A DNA stretch of 58,014 bases, taken from NCBI GenBank assembly GCA_030529225.1, contig JAUMXH010000003.1:66891-124904 (forward strand), given 5' to 3'. The position numbers were made by a program, and so were the translations under genes. Source of the DNA: Bacillota bacterium (GTDB lineage Bacteria; Bacillota; Clostridia; Peptostreptococcales; Acidaminobacteraceae). Positions within the stretch are counted from its first letter, which is position 1; each line of letters opens with the position of its first letter. The notes beneath the pieces were generated by a model. That model was not told where the DNA came from, ran no database searches, and was given only the letters and a program-made list of their open reading frames with translations. Of the stretch, positions 18,571 through 26,084 are shown in pieces.

Positions 18571-19779
18571 TTGTTGAAAATTCGATCTATTCTGCCCTTA
18601 TTGCTGGTCTGCGCCCTGGCGCTGACCTCCTGCATCGAGGCTCCGGACAAGGAGGCCCAAAAGTGGGAAGCATTTGAAAAGGGCTCCAAACAATCCGAGG
18701 TGAACCTCGTCTACTATTCCGACCTTGACTTTGAGACCTGGCTCAAGGATGCCGTTTCGCCTGCGCTGATGAACCGAAAGCAGATCAAGCTGACGGTGGA
18801 GAAGAGCAAGCTTGCGAGCGTGCTTCCGAGTGAGGAAGAGCTTCAAGTCAAGTCATCCGAGGGCCGCTACGACATCCTATTGATTCGGGCGGACGAGTAC
18901 GAGGCGCTCAGTAAAAAGGGCGTCCTCTATCCCAACTTTGTCACCGAGCTTCCGAACTACAGAAAGTACATCGCGCACAAGGATTATTCCAACAGCTACA
19001 TCGGCTCGAAGGCAATCGGGAGCGACGCCCTCTGTTTTTATCAGAGGCAGCTCCACTTCTTCTACAACAGCGATTTGATGTTCGCGCCGCCCAAGGACTT
19101 GGACGAGCTTTTGGAGTACGCGGAGGAAAATCCGGGCGCCCTGGTCATTCCGCATCCCGAGACCGAGGAAGGCAAGCTCTTTTTGCAGGCAATCATCCTG
19201 AGTTTCACCGATGCGACCGAGTTCGCCGAGCCCGATTTATCGAGGCAGGACGTGTCCAAACTGGCCGTTCCGGGCCTCCGCTATCTGAAAAAACTCAAGC
19301 CCTACCTCTATGCCGGCGGCTCTATGATGCCGAAGGATAGCGCCGAGCTGGACGACTTATTCCTTGACGAGGAGACCCACATTAGTCTATCATTGAATAC
19401 AGTGCACGCCGAAGAGAAACTCAAGGAGTTGGAGTACCCGGATTACACGAAGTCCTTTCAGCCGCTTCCGGTATCGGTTACGAGTCCGGACTACCTGGCG
19501 GTCATTCCGGTCAACGCCGACAACAAGAGCGGAGCGATGGTCGTGCTCAACGAAATTTTGTCTACCGAACAGCAGCGTTCGATGTATCTGGACCCGAAAC
19601 TCGGGGGAGCGATCGTCTACAGCAAGGCGAACCTGGACAAGGGGCTGAGCGCCGTCCTCGACGAGGAGGTCAAAAAAAAGTCGATTGAAAAACCTTCGAG
19701 CCTGATCAAACGCAAGGTGGGCAAAATTCCGGAACCATATTGGCAGATGATTTTAGACGAGTGGCGAAAAATGAGGTAG
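18571..19779 (+). CDS. orphan extracellular solute-binding-like lipoprotein
   Basis: A 402-residue protein with a lipoprotein signal peptide (LALTSC, C21). The rest has the length and look of a type 2 periplasmic binding protein of the spermidine/YnjB type, for instance the VNLVYYSDLDFETWL start and the late DYLAVIPVNADNKSGAM segment, but no motif is decisive. No permease or ATPase gene is adjacent; it lies between an HD-GYP-like gene and plsY. The start is TTG after GGGAGGAAAC. The ligand is unknown, and it may be a sensor component rather than a transporter part. Confidence 0.6.
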   Translation: MLKIRSILPLLLVCALALTSCIEAPDKEAQKWEAFEKGSKQSEVNLVYYSDLDFETWLKDAVSPALMNRKQIKLTVEKSKLASVLPSEEELQVKSSEGRYDILLIRADEYEALSKKGVLYPNFVTELPNYRKYIAHKDYSNSYIGSKAIGSDALCFYQRQLHFFYNSDLMFAPPKDLDELLEYAEENPGALVIPHPETEEGKLFLQAIILSFTDATEFAEPDLSRQDVSKLAVPGLRYLKKLKPYLYAGGSMMPKDSAELDDLFLDEETHISLSLNTVHAEEKLKELEYPDYTKSFQPLPVSVTSPDYLAVIPVNADNKSGAMVVLNEILSTEQQRSMYLDPKLGGAIVYSKANLDKGLSAVLDEEVKKKSIEKPSSLIKRKVGKIPEPYWQMILDEWRKMR

Positions 19780-19787
19780 GAAATCGT

Positions 19788-20378
19788 ATGGAATTGACTC
19801 TTGCGCTGATAGCGGCATATATTGCGGGAAGTTTACCCTTCTCGTACATCGTTCCCAAGTTGATTAAAAATGTGGACATCCGGACCGTCGGAAGTAAGAA
19901 CGTGGGGGCGACCAATGTGTACCGAAGCTGCGGGCCCCTCTGCGGTCTGCTCGCCCTCCTGCTAGATAGCGGAAAGGCGGGGTTCAGCCTCTATTTTGCA
20001 AAGATGTATTTTCCGATCGAGCTTGCCCTGGTCCTTGCCGTCGTGGTGGTGATCGGGCATTGTCATTCCGTTTTCTTAAAGTTTAAGGGGGGAAAGGGAG
20101 TCGCGAGCGCAGCGGGTCTCTTTTTGTTCTTTGATCCCAAATTCTGTTTGATCCTGCTGATCATCTTTGCCCTGGTCCTCCTTCTGAGCTCCTACGTTTC
20201 GCTGGCTTCCATCCTGACCGCCTTCTTTACGCCGATGGTCTACTTTGCCCTGTACCGGGACCTCAAGATCACCGGCATCATCGTCTTTTTGGTGCTCTTT
20301 GTCATCGTCAGACACCGCTCCAACATCGTCAGACTGATGAGGGGAGAGGAGAGTAAGATCAAGGGGTCAAAAAAATGA
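19788..20378 (+). CDS. plsY: glycerol-3-phosphate acyltransferase PlsY
   Basis: A 196-residue membrane enzyme that acylates glycerol 3-phosphate with acyl-phosphate, the first step of phospholipid synthesis. Typical motifs are AGSLPFSYI, VGSKNVGATNVYR and KFKGGKGVA. The ATG at 19788 follows GAGGTAGGAAA; an in-frame start 16 codons earlier lies inside the preceding gene. The stop overlaps the start of the dus gene by four bases. Confidence 0.93.
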   Translation: MELTLALIAAYIAGSLPFSYIVPKLIKNVDIRTVGSKNVGATNVYRSCGPLCGLLALLLDSGKAGFSLYFAKMYFPIELALVLAVVVVIGHCHSVFLKFKGGKGVASAAGLFLFFDPKFCLILLIIFALVLLLSSYVSLASILTAFFTPMVYFALYRDLKITGIIVFLVLFVIVRHRSNIVRLMRGEESKIKGSKK

Positions 20379-21358
20379 TGCGGGAACACTTGCAAAAACT
20401 CTTTGGCGAGACGGCTAAAAAAGGTGCGTTCCTGGCGCCGATGGCGGGCTTTACCGACCTCGCCTTCCGTGAGATTTGCGCCGAGTACGGGGCGCTCTAC
20501 AGCGTGACCGAGATGGTGAGCTGCAAGGCGCTGGATTTTCGCAACGAGAGGACCAAGAACCTCTACGAGTACCATGATGTGGGGCATCCGCAGGGCATCC
20601 AGCTCTTCGGCAGCGACCCTGTCACCATCGCCCGGGTGATTGAAGAAATCGTGAATGATTTGCCCTACGAGTTCATCGATTTTAACATGGCCTGTCCGGT
20701 CCCAAAGATCTTTAAGAACAACGAGGGTTCGGCCCTGATGCAAGATCCCGCCCTGGCCGGAGAAATCGTCAGGAGCGCGGTCAAGGTCAGCAGGAAGCCC
20801 TTCAGCGTCAAGATCCGGTTGGGCATCAGCCGGGACAGGATCAACGCCTGCGAGTTTGCCAAGGTCCTGGAGGATGCCGGGGCGAGCTTTGTGACCGTGC
20901 ACGGCAGGACGCGGGATATGTATTATTCCGGCGTGGCGATGATGGAAGAAATCGCGAAGGTTAAGGCTTCCGTTTCGATTCCGGTGATAGCGAACGGCGA
21001 CATCTTCAGCCCGGAAGATGTGAAGCGGGTGCTCACCGAAACAAACTGCGATGCGATTATGGTGGGCAGGGGCGCGCTGGGAAACCCGTACCTGTTTCGG
21101 CAGATCAGCGACTATTTGCAAACGGGGTCCTATGAAAAGAATCTGCCGCCTTCGGAGATCGTCTCGCTGATTCAGAGACAGTTTAAGAGGATGCTGGATT
21201 ACAAGCCCGAAAAGGTGGCGCTGATGGAGATGCGCAAACACGCGCACCGCTATTTGAAGGGCCTATACGGGGCCTCTTCGGTCAAGGACAGGATCAACCA
21301 CGCAAACAGTGAGGCAGCCTTTTTTGCCTGTTTGGAGGAATTAAAAAAAGAGCATTAA
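20375..21358 (+). CDS. dus: tRNA-dihydrouridine synthase (DusB type)
   Basis: A 327-residue FMN enzyme that reduces uridines in tRNA to dihydrouridine. Visible features are APMAGFTDLAFR at the N-terminus, the catalytic cysteine in NMACPVPK, VHGRTRDMYYSG and VGRGALGNPYLF. The ATG overlaps the plsY stop (ATGA), suggesting coupled translation; a second ATG follows one codon later. The gene ends within a strong terminator. Confidence 0.92.
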   Translation: MMREHLQKLFGETAKKGAFLAPMAGFTDLAFREICAEYGALYSVTEMVSCKALDFRNERTKNLYEYHDVGHPQGIQLFGSDPVTIARVIEEIVNDLPYEFIDFNMACPVPKIFKNNEGSALMQDPALAGEIVRSAVKVSRKPFSVKIRLGISRDRINACEFAKVLEDAGASFVTVHGRTRDMYYSGVAMMEEIAKVKASVSIPVIANGDIFSPEDVKRVLTETNCDAIMVGRGALGNPYLFRQISDYLQTGSYEKNLPPSEIVSLIQRQFKRMLDYKPEKVALMEMRKHAHRYLKGLYGASSVKDRINHANSEAAFFACLEELKKEH

Positions 21359-21368
21359 GCTCTTTTTT
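21343..21368. terminator. bidirectional terminator between dus and ferritin
   Basis: AAAAAGAGC pairs with GCTCTTTTT around the loop ATTAA (21354-21358). The dus stop codon lies in the loop. It can serve both convergent genes. Confidence 0.85.
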
Positions 21369-21398
21369 AATCTCCCATAGTTTTCGCAGCGAGTGGCC

Positions 21399-21884
21399 TT
21401 ACGCTCTGTCGGCAAGCTGTCTGTCCAGCATCAGGATGACCGACTTGTTGTCCTGCGCATAGTTGAGCTGCTCGATGATCTTGATTACGTTCTCTTCTTC
21501 TTCCACCTGCTCCTGTACGAACCAGTTCATCAAGGCGACGGTCGGATAGTCCTTCACTTCGATCGCGGTATCCATGATTTCGGTGATCAGGCCGGTCACT
21601 TTTTTCTCGTGTTCGTAGGCCAATTTGAAGGCTTCAATCGGCTCTTCCCACTCGGCTTCCGGCTTTGGAATCGGCATGAGTTCCACCTTTTCACCCCTTG
21701 AGTTGATGAAGTCGAAAATCTTCATCGCGTGTTCCTGCTCCTCTTTGAACTGCTCTCTCATCCAGTGCGCAAAGCCGGTCAAAGATTTCTCTTCGAACTT
21801 TGCCGCCATAGACAGGTAGAGGTAACCTGCGAAAAATTCATGTGTCACTTGCTCATTCAATTTTTGGTACAATTTTTGATCCAT
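21399..21884 (-). CDS. ftnA: ferritin, non-heme
   Basis: A 161-residue four-helix-bundle ferritin. Ferroxidase-type residues are visible in EFFAGYLYLSMAAKFEE and EEQEHAMKIFDF, with later glutamates in EQVEEEENV. It stores iron as a ferric mineral in the cytosol and also protects from oxidative damage. It is divergent from a Fur-family regulator, a natural candidate to control it. AGAAAGGAC precedes the ATG. Confidence 0.93.
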   Translation of the reverse strand: MDQKLYQKLNEQVTHEFFAGYLYLSMAAKFEEKSLTGFAHWMREQFKEEQEHAMKIFDFINSRGEKVELMPIPKPEAEWEEPIEAFKLAYEHEKKVTGLITEIMDTAIEVKDYPTVALMNWFVQEQVEEEENVIKIIEQLNYAQDNKSVILMLDRQLADRA

Positions 21885-21976
21885 AGTCTTTGTCCTTTCT
21901 GATCGGGGATCGCCTGCCTGCGCCCCGAATTTTTATATTCTCAATTATTTCACGCTACCACTGTTTCATAATATAC

Positions 21977-22035
21977 CCTGTTTTTCAATATCTAAACAGG
22001 ATAAAATCTATTTACTATCAATTATACTATCAATT
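21977..22035. promoter_or_regulatory. inverted and direct repeats between ferritin and the Fur-family gene
   Basis: The 319-base gap holds a 7-base inverted repeat, CCTGTTT (21977-21983) and AAACAGG (21994-22000), and a direct repeat ACTATCAATT at 22014-22023 and 22026-22035 (12-base period). None is a classical Fur box, but the placement between a metal regulator and its likely target fits an operator. I could not identify a convincing ferritin promoter in the gap. Confidence 0.4.
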
Positions 22036-22128
22036 GAGAGAAAAAGAAAGAAAAATTTTTCGCTCCCCCGGGGCCCGCTCCGTTTGGGACGGCAAATAAA
22101 ACAATTCTTTCATAATTTTCTCCCTCCC

Positions 22129-22157
22129 TTGTCTTTCCGAAATCGAAGTGTTATAAT
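22129..22157 (+). promoter_or_regulatory. promoter for the Fur-zinc transporter operon
   Basis: TTGTCT (22129-22134), 17 bases, TATAAT (22152-22157). RNA would start near 22164, about 40 bases before the regulator gene. Confidence 0.65.
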
Positions 22158-22203
22158 ATGAAAACAGTTTCCAAATTCATGTTCTTTGCATTTTGGGGGT
22201 GCC

Positions 22204-22620
22204 ATGAAAACATATAAGACCAAACAAGGGGAATTGATTTTAAATTATCTGAAATCGATGAGTGGAAAGCACATCCAGGCTTCCGACATAAAAGAGTATT
22301 TTGTGAAGGAAAACATATCGATCGGCTTGACCACGATTTATCGGCATTTGTCCAAGCTGGAGGCCGAGGGAAAGGTGCACAGGTACGTATTGGACAACAC
22401 CAATTCGGCCTGTTTTGAGTACATCAACCCCGGCGCGCCGTGCAAGGAGCTCTGCTTTCATTTAAAGTGTGAGGAATGTGAAAAATTGATTCACTTTGAC
22501 TGCGCGGTCCTGGGCGAGATCGGCAAGCACATGTTCGAGGCGCATGCCTTTACCTTAAATCCCCGCAAGACCGTGTATTATGGATGCTGCAGCGAGTGCA
22601 AAAAGGCCTCGCAAAAGTGA
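22204..22620 (+). CDS. Fur-family metal-responsive repressor
   Basis: A 138-residue protein with the Fur winged helix (recognition helix GLTTIYRHLSKLE) and C-terminal metal-binding part. Two structural zinc pairs are visible, CEEC and CSEC (after CC). Upstream of ABC metal uptake genes, it is best read as a Zur- or Fur/Mur-type repressor, but the regulatory metal cannot be told from sequence. The ATG at 22204 follows GGGGGTG; a start six codons earlier has no ribosome binding site. Confidence 0.85.
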   Translation: MKTYKTKQGELILNYLKSMSGKHIQASDIKEYFVKENISIGLTTIYRHLSKLEAEGKVHRYVLDNTNSACFEYINPGAPCKELCFHLKCEECEKLIHFDCAVLGEIGKHMFEAHAFTLNPRKTVYYGCCSECKKASQK

Positions 22621-22655
22621 GAAGAACAAAAAGAAAGAGTCGGAGGAAGATAATC

Positions 22656-23792
22656 ATGAAAAAATTACTGTCACTGTTAGCCGTCATCCTGTTGGTCGGC
22701 GGTTTCTTGGTGGGATGCGGAAATAAAGAGGCGAAGCAGGCTGCGAATCAGCCCGAGGGCGGCGAAAAGTTGAAGGTCGTGACCACGATTTTCCCGCCGT
22801 ATGACTTTGCAAAGAAGATCGGGGGAGACAGGGTGGAAGTGGTCATGCTCCTGAATCCGGGGGCGGAGAGCCACTCTTACCAACCGAGCCCGAAGGACAT
22901 TGAAACCATTAAGAACGCGGACCTCTTTATCTATACGGGTTCGCACAACGAGTATTGGGCCGACAAGATTTTGGAGGCTGTGGACGGCAAAAAACCTGAG
23001 GTGATGAAGCTGATGGACATGGTTCCTCTGCTCGAAGAAGAGGTGGTGGAAGGGATGGAGGACCATCACGACCACGATCACGACGCCGATGACAAGCACG
23101 ATCATACGCATGACGCGGACGACAAACATGCCCATGATGCCGATGACAAGCACGAGCATGAGGCCGAAGATGCCCACGATCACGCGCACGATGCGGACGA
23201 CAAACACGATCACGACGCGGAAGAGAAGCACGGGCATGAACTCGCCGATGACAGGCATGACCACGATGTCGACGAGCACGTTTGGACCAGCCCGATCAAC
23301 GCGATCAAAATCGTGGCGGCAATCAAGGATAAAATGATTGAGAAAGACGCCGCGAACAAGGACTACTACGAAGAGAACGCGAAGCTATACACCAAGGAGC
23401 TGGAGACCCTGGACAAGGAAATCAGAGACCTCGTGAACAACGCGAAGCGCAGAACCATCCTCTTTGGCGACAGGTTCCCGTTCCGCTACTTTGCGGCCGA
23501 GTATCAGATCGATTACTACGCGGCCTTCACCGGATGCTCGACTGAGACCGAGGCGGACGCTTCGACCATCGTCTTCCTGGAGAAGCAGGTAAAAGAGAAG
23601 AATCTGCCTGTGGTCTTCACGATTGAGATGTCGAACGGAAAGATTGCCGATGCGATCAGCGAGGACACCGGCGCCAAAAAATTGGTCCTTCACTCCGTCC
23701 ACAACCTGAGCAAGGATGAGGCGGAGAGCGGAGAAGACTACCTGTCAATTATGAGAAAGAACTTGAAGAACCTGGGCGAGGCCTTGAACTAG
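22656..23792 (+). CDS. znuA: metal ABC transporter binding lipoprotein, ZnuA-like, with long His-rich loop
   Basis: A 378-residue cluster A-I binding protein. The lipobox cysteine is C21. A first metal histidine lies in AESHSYQPSP. A very long His/Asp-rich loop (about 135-208) follows, then the second conserved histidine in DEHVWTSP. Where zinc-type proteins have a third histidine (sHdAF), this one has D272 in FGDRFPF. Such replacements change metal choice in the family, so zinc is likely but manganese or another metal is possible. The loop suggests zinc capture. Start: ATG after CGGAGGAAG, 35 bases after the regulator gene. Confidence 0.88.
   Translation: MKKLLSLLAVILLVGGFLVGCGNKEAKQAANQPEGGEKLKVVTTIFPPYDFAKKIGGDRVEVVMLLNPGAESHSYQPSPKDIETIKNADLFIYTGSHNEYWADKILEAVDGKKPEVMKLMDMVPLLEEEVVEGMEDHHDHDHDADDKHDHTHDADDKHAHDADDKHEHEAEDAHDHAHDADDKHDHDAEEKHGHELADDRHDHDVDEHVWTSPINAIKIVAAIKDKMIEKDAANKDYYEENAKLYTKELETLDKEIRDLVNNAKRRTILFGDRFPFRYFAAEYQIDYYAAFTGCSTETEADASTIVFLEKQVKEKNLPVVFTIEMSNGKIADAISEDTGAKKLVLHSVHNLSKDEAESGEDYLSIMRKNLKNLGEALN
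23059..23280 (+). repeat. degenerate tandem repeat coding for the His/Asp-rich loop
   Basis: The DNA repeats imperfect units that translate as variants of HDADDKH. At least five copies are visible with single-codon changes. Such repeats expand and shrink by slippage, so loop length probably varies between strains. Confidence 0.8.
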
Positions 23793-23829
23793 AGAGGCCC
23801 GCGGGCAGGTTCCCATACCGGAGAAACAG

Positions 23830-24528
23830 ATGAGCTTACTAAGCTGTGAAAATGTGTCCCTCGCTTACGGGGGGACCTATGCGATTAAAAACCTGTCGTT
23901 CACCCTGGAGGAGGGCGACTACCTCTGCATCGTGGGCGAGAACGGGGCCGGAAAGAGCACCCTGATCAAGGGCTTGTTGAAACTCAAGAAGCCCGTTTCA
24001 GGGAGCATTCGCACCGGCGCCGGCCTGAAGGCGAACGAAATCGGCTACCTGCCGCAACAGAATCCGGAGCAGAACGATTTCCCGGCGAGCGTCTTTGAAA
24101 TCGTTCTGTCGGGTTGTCTGAGCAAGCTCGGCTTCAGGCCCTTCTATTCCAAGAAGGAAAAGGAGCTCGCGCGGAGTTATATGCGGAAGCTGAACATTTT
24201 GCACCTGGAGCATGCGGCCTACAGCGAGCTCTCGGGAGGACAAAAGAGAAGGGTGCTTCTCGCCAGGGCGCTCTGCTCTACGAGCAAGGTCATCCTTCTG
24301 GACGAGCCCTGCACCGGCCTGGACCCCCTGGTCACCAGGGAACTGTATCAAATCATCAAGCAAGTGAACGAAGAACTGGGAATCAGCATCATCATGGTCT
24401 CCCACGACATCAGGAGTGCCCTCGAATACGCGAACAAGGTCCTGCACATTCACGGGGAGGAGACCTTCTTCGGTTCACTTGAAGACTATAAGAAGAGCCC
24501 TGTGGGCAAACGGTTTTTGGAGGCGTAA
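23830..24528 (+). CDS. znuC: metal ABC transporter ATPase (ZnuC-like)
   Basis: A 232-residue ABC ATPase with Walker A GENGAGKST, Q-loop LPQQNPEQ, signature LSGGQKRR and Walker B VILLDEP. It energises uptake of the metal delivered by the upstream lipoprotein through the downstream permease. The permease gene starts one base after its stop. Confidence 0.93.
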   Translation: MSLLSCENVSLAYGGTYAIKNLSFTLEEGDYLCIVGENGAGKSTLIKGLLKLKKPVSGSIRTGAGLKANEIGYLPQQNPEQNDFPASVFEIVLSGCLSKLGFRPFYSKKEKELARSYMRKLNILHLEHAAYSELSGGQKRRVLLARALCSTSKVILLDEPCTGLDPLVTRELYQIIKQVNEELGISIIMVSHDIRSALEYANKVLHIHGEETFFGSLEDYKKSPVGKRFLEA

Positions 24529-24529
24529 T

Positions 24530-25363
24530 ATGATTGAGGTCATCAAAGAAATGCTGTCGGAACCCATCGTGGTTCGGGCGCTGGTCGTCGGCGTCCTGGT
24601 CTCTCTCTGCGCCTCCGTGCTCGGGGTCAGCCTGGTCCTGAAGCGCTATTCTATGATTGGCGACGGCCTCTCTCATGTGGGCTTCGGCTCGATGGCGCTC
24701 GCGACCGCGCTCAATACCCAGCCCTTCGTGGTTTCGATTCCGATCGTCGTGTTGGCCGCCTTCCTGCTCCTCAGGGTCAGCGAGAACAGCAAAATCAAGG
24801 GGGATGCGCTGATCGCCCTGATCTCTACGAGTTCCCTGGCCATCGGTGTGATGATCGTCTCGCTGAGTACCGGGATGAACACCGACGTATGTAACTACCT
24901 GTTCGGCAGCCTGTTCTCGCTCACCAAGAGCGATGTGAGGCTGAGCATCGGGCTATCGATCTTTATCCTGGTTTCTTTCCTATTCCTTTACAACCGCATC
25001 TTCGCGGTCACCTTCGACGAAATCTTCGCGAAGGCCACGGGAACCAAGGTCAAGTTTTACAGCAGTTTTATCGCGATGCTCACGGCTTTTATCATCGTCC
25101 TGGGCATGCGCATGATGGGAGCTCTGCTCATTTCGAGCCTGATCATCTTCCCGGCGCTCACCTCGATGCGGGTGCATAAAAAGTTCAAGTCGGTCGCAAT
25201 CAGTTCGGCGATCATCTCGGTCGTCTGCCTCCTGGTGGGGATGTATCTTTCCTACGAGTACTCGACTCCGGGCGGGGCGAGCGTCGTGGTCTGCAATATG
25301 GCGGTCTTTGCGACTTACAGCGGAATCGCTCTTGTCAAGGGAAGGACGGCAAACCGTGAATAA
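24530..25363 (+). CDS. znuB: metal ABC transporter permease (ZnuB-like)
   Basis: A 277-residue ABC-3 family permease with about eight membrane helices. The SMIGDGLSHVGFGSMALA segment near residue 45 and the late MMGALLISSLIIFPALTS segment are typical. The ATG at 24530 is chosen because earlier in-frame starts lie deep within znuC. Confidence 0.92.
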   Translation: MIEVIKEMLSEPIVVRALVVGVLVSLCASVLGVSLVLKRYSMIGDGLSHVGFGSMALATALNTQPFVVSIPIVVLAAFLLLRVSENSKIKGDALIALISTSSLAIGVMIVSLSTGMNTDVCNYLFGSLFSLTKSDVRLSIGLSIFILVSFLFLYNRIFAVTFDEIFAKATGTKVKFYSSFIAMLTAFIIVLGMRMMGALLISSLIIFPALTSMRVHKKFKSVAISSAIISVVCLLVGMYLSYEYSTPGGASVVVCNMAVFATYSGIALVKGRTANRE

Positions 25364-25976
25364 AAAAAGAAAACTGCTCCGCATCTTGCTGGCGCTCTGT
25401 CTGACGCTTTCTCTCGGCGCCTGCGGGAGGGAAGGAGAAGCGAAGGTCAAGCAGGTCGGTGAGTCCGGCTTTCAAGAGAAGGCCAAGGAAGCCGAGTCCG
25501 GAAAAAAATCGGAAGCCGAGTCGGGAGAGAAGGCGGGGAAAGGGTCGAAGTCCAAAGATCAGCCCGAGAGGAAGGAAACGGACGCAAAGGGCAAAGAGGA
25601 AGAAGATGCGGAGGAAAACATCGTCGAGATCAACGAAAAGCTCTTCATCCAGAAGATCAACGACATCTATTTCAACTTTGAGGACTACAAGGACGCGACC
25701 ATCATCATAGAGGGCATGTTCAGTCACTTTCAGAACATAGACGGAACGGAAGAGCGCCCGGTCGTGTATCGGGAGGGGCCCGGTTGCTGCGGAAACGACG
25801 GCTGGGGCGGCTTCTTCCTGGTCTATGACGGCGCGTATCCGAACGAGAACGATTGGATACGGGTGACCGGAAAGCCCAAGGTCGTGCAGACCGAGGGCGG
25901 TTGGTTGGAGCTCTTCTTGGAGGTCGAAAAGATCGAGGTCAAGGAGGAGCGGGGTGCCGAGTACGTCACCCACTAG
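25356..25976 (+). CDS. lipoprotein with charged linker and Cys-Cys domain, zinc-linked by context
   Basis: A 206-residue protein with a lipoprotein signal (LSLGAC, C23), a Lys/Glu/Ser-rich low-complexity linker (about 27-90) and a compact C-terminal domain of about 110 residues. That domain contains GPGCCGNDGWGG, which resembles the cysteine-bearing C-terminal part of DUF1980/YcgQ-like proteins found in zinc regulons; this match is from memory and uncertain. The GTG start overlaps the znuB stop by eight bases, so it belongs to the metal uptake operon. It may be a surface metal chaperone or sensor. Confidence 0.6.
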   Translation: MNKKRKLLRILLALCLTLSLGACGREGEAKVKQVGESGFQEKAKEAESGKKSEAESGEKAGKGSKSKDQPERKETDAKGKEEEDAEENIVEINEKLFIQKINDIYFNFEDYKDATIIIEGMFSHFQNIDGTEERPVVYREGPGCCGNDGWGGFFLVYDGAYPNENDWIRVTGKPKVVQTEGGWLELFLEVEKIEVKEERGAEYVTH

Positions 25977-26004
25977 CTCTTTTCCGATCTGAACGTTATG
26001 AGGA

Positions 26005-26039
26005 AAGAAAAAAGTCAGTCTTGTGACTGACTTTTTTTG
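26005..26039. terminator. bidirectional terminator
   Basis: AAAGTCAGTC (26011-26020) pairs with GACTGACTTT (26025-26034) around the loop TTGT, with A- and T-runs outside. It ends the metal operon and the convergent dipeptidase gene. Confidence 0.9.
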
Positions 26040-26084
26040 TGCCGTTAAACGGTCTGATTTCTATGCTTGACGAAGCGATTTCGC

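Noticed and set aside
23059..23280. Repeated DNA units that could suggest a CRISPR or satellite repeat
   Set aside because: They are in frame within znuA and encode the His/Asp loop; units are uneven and there are no spacers.
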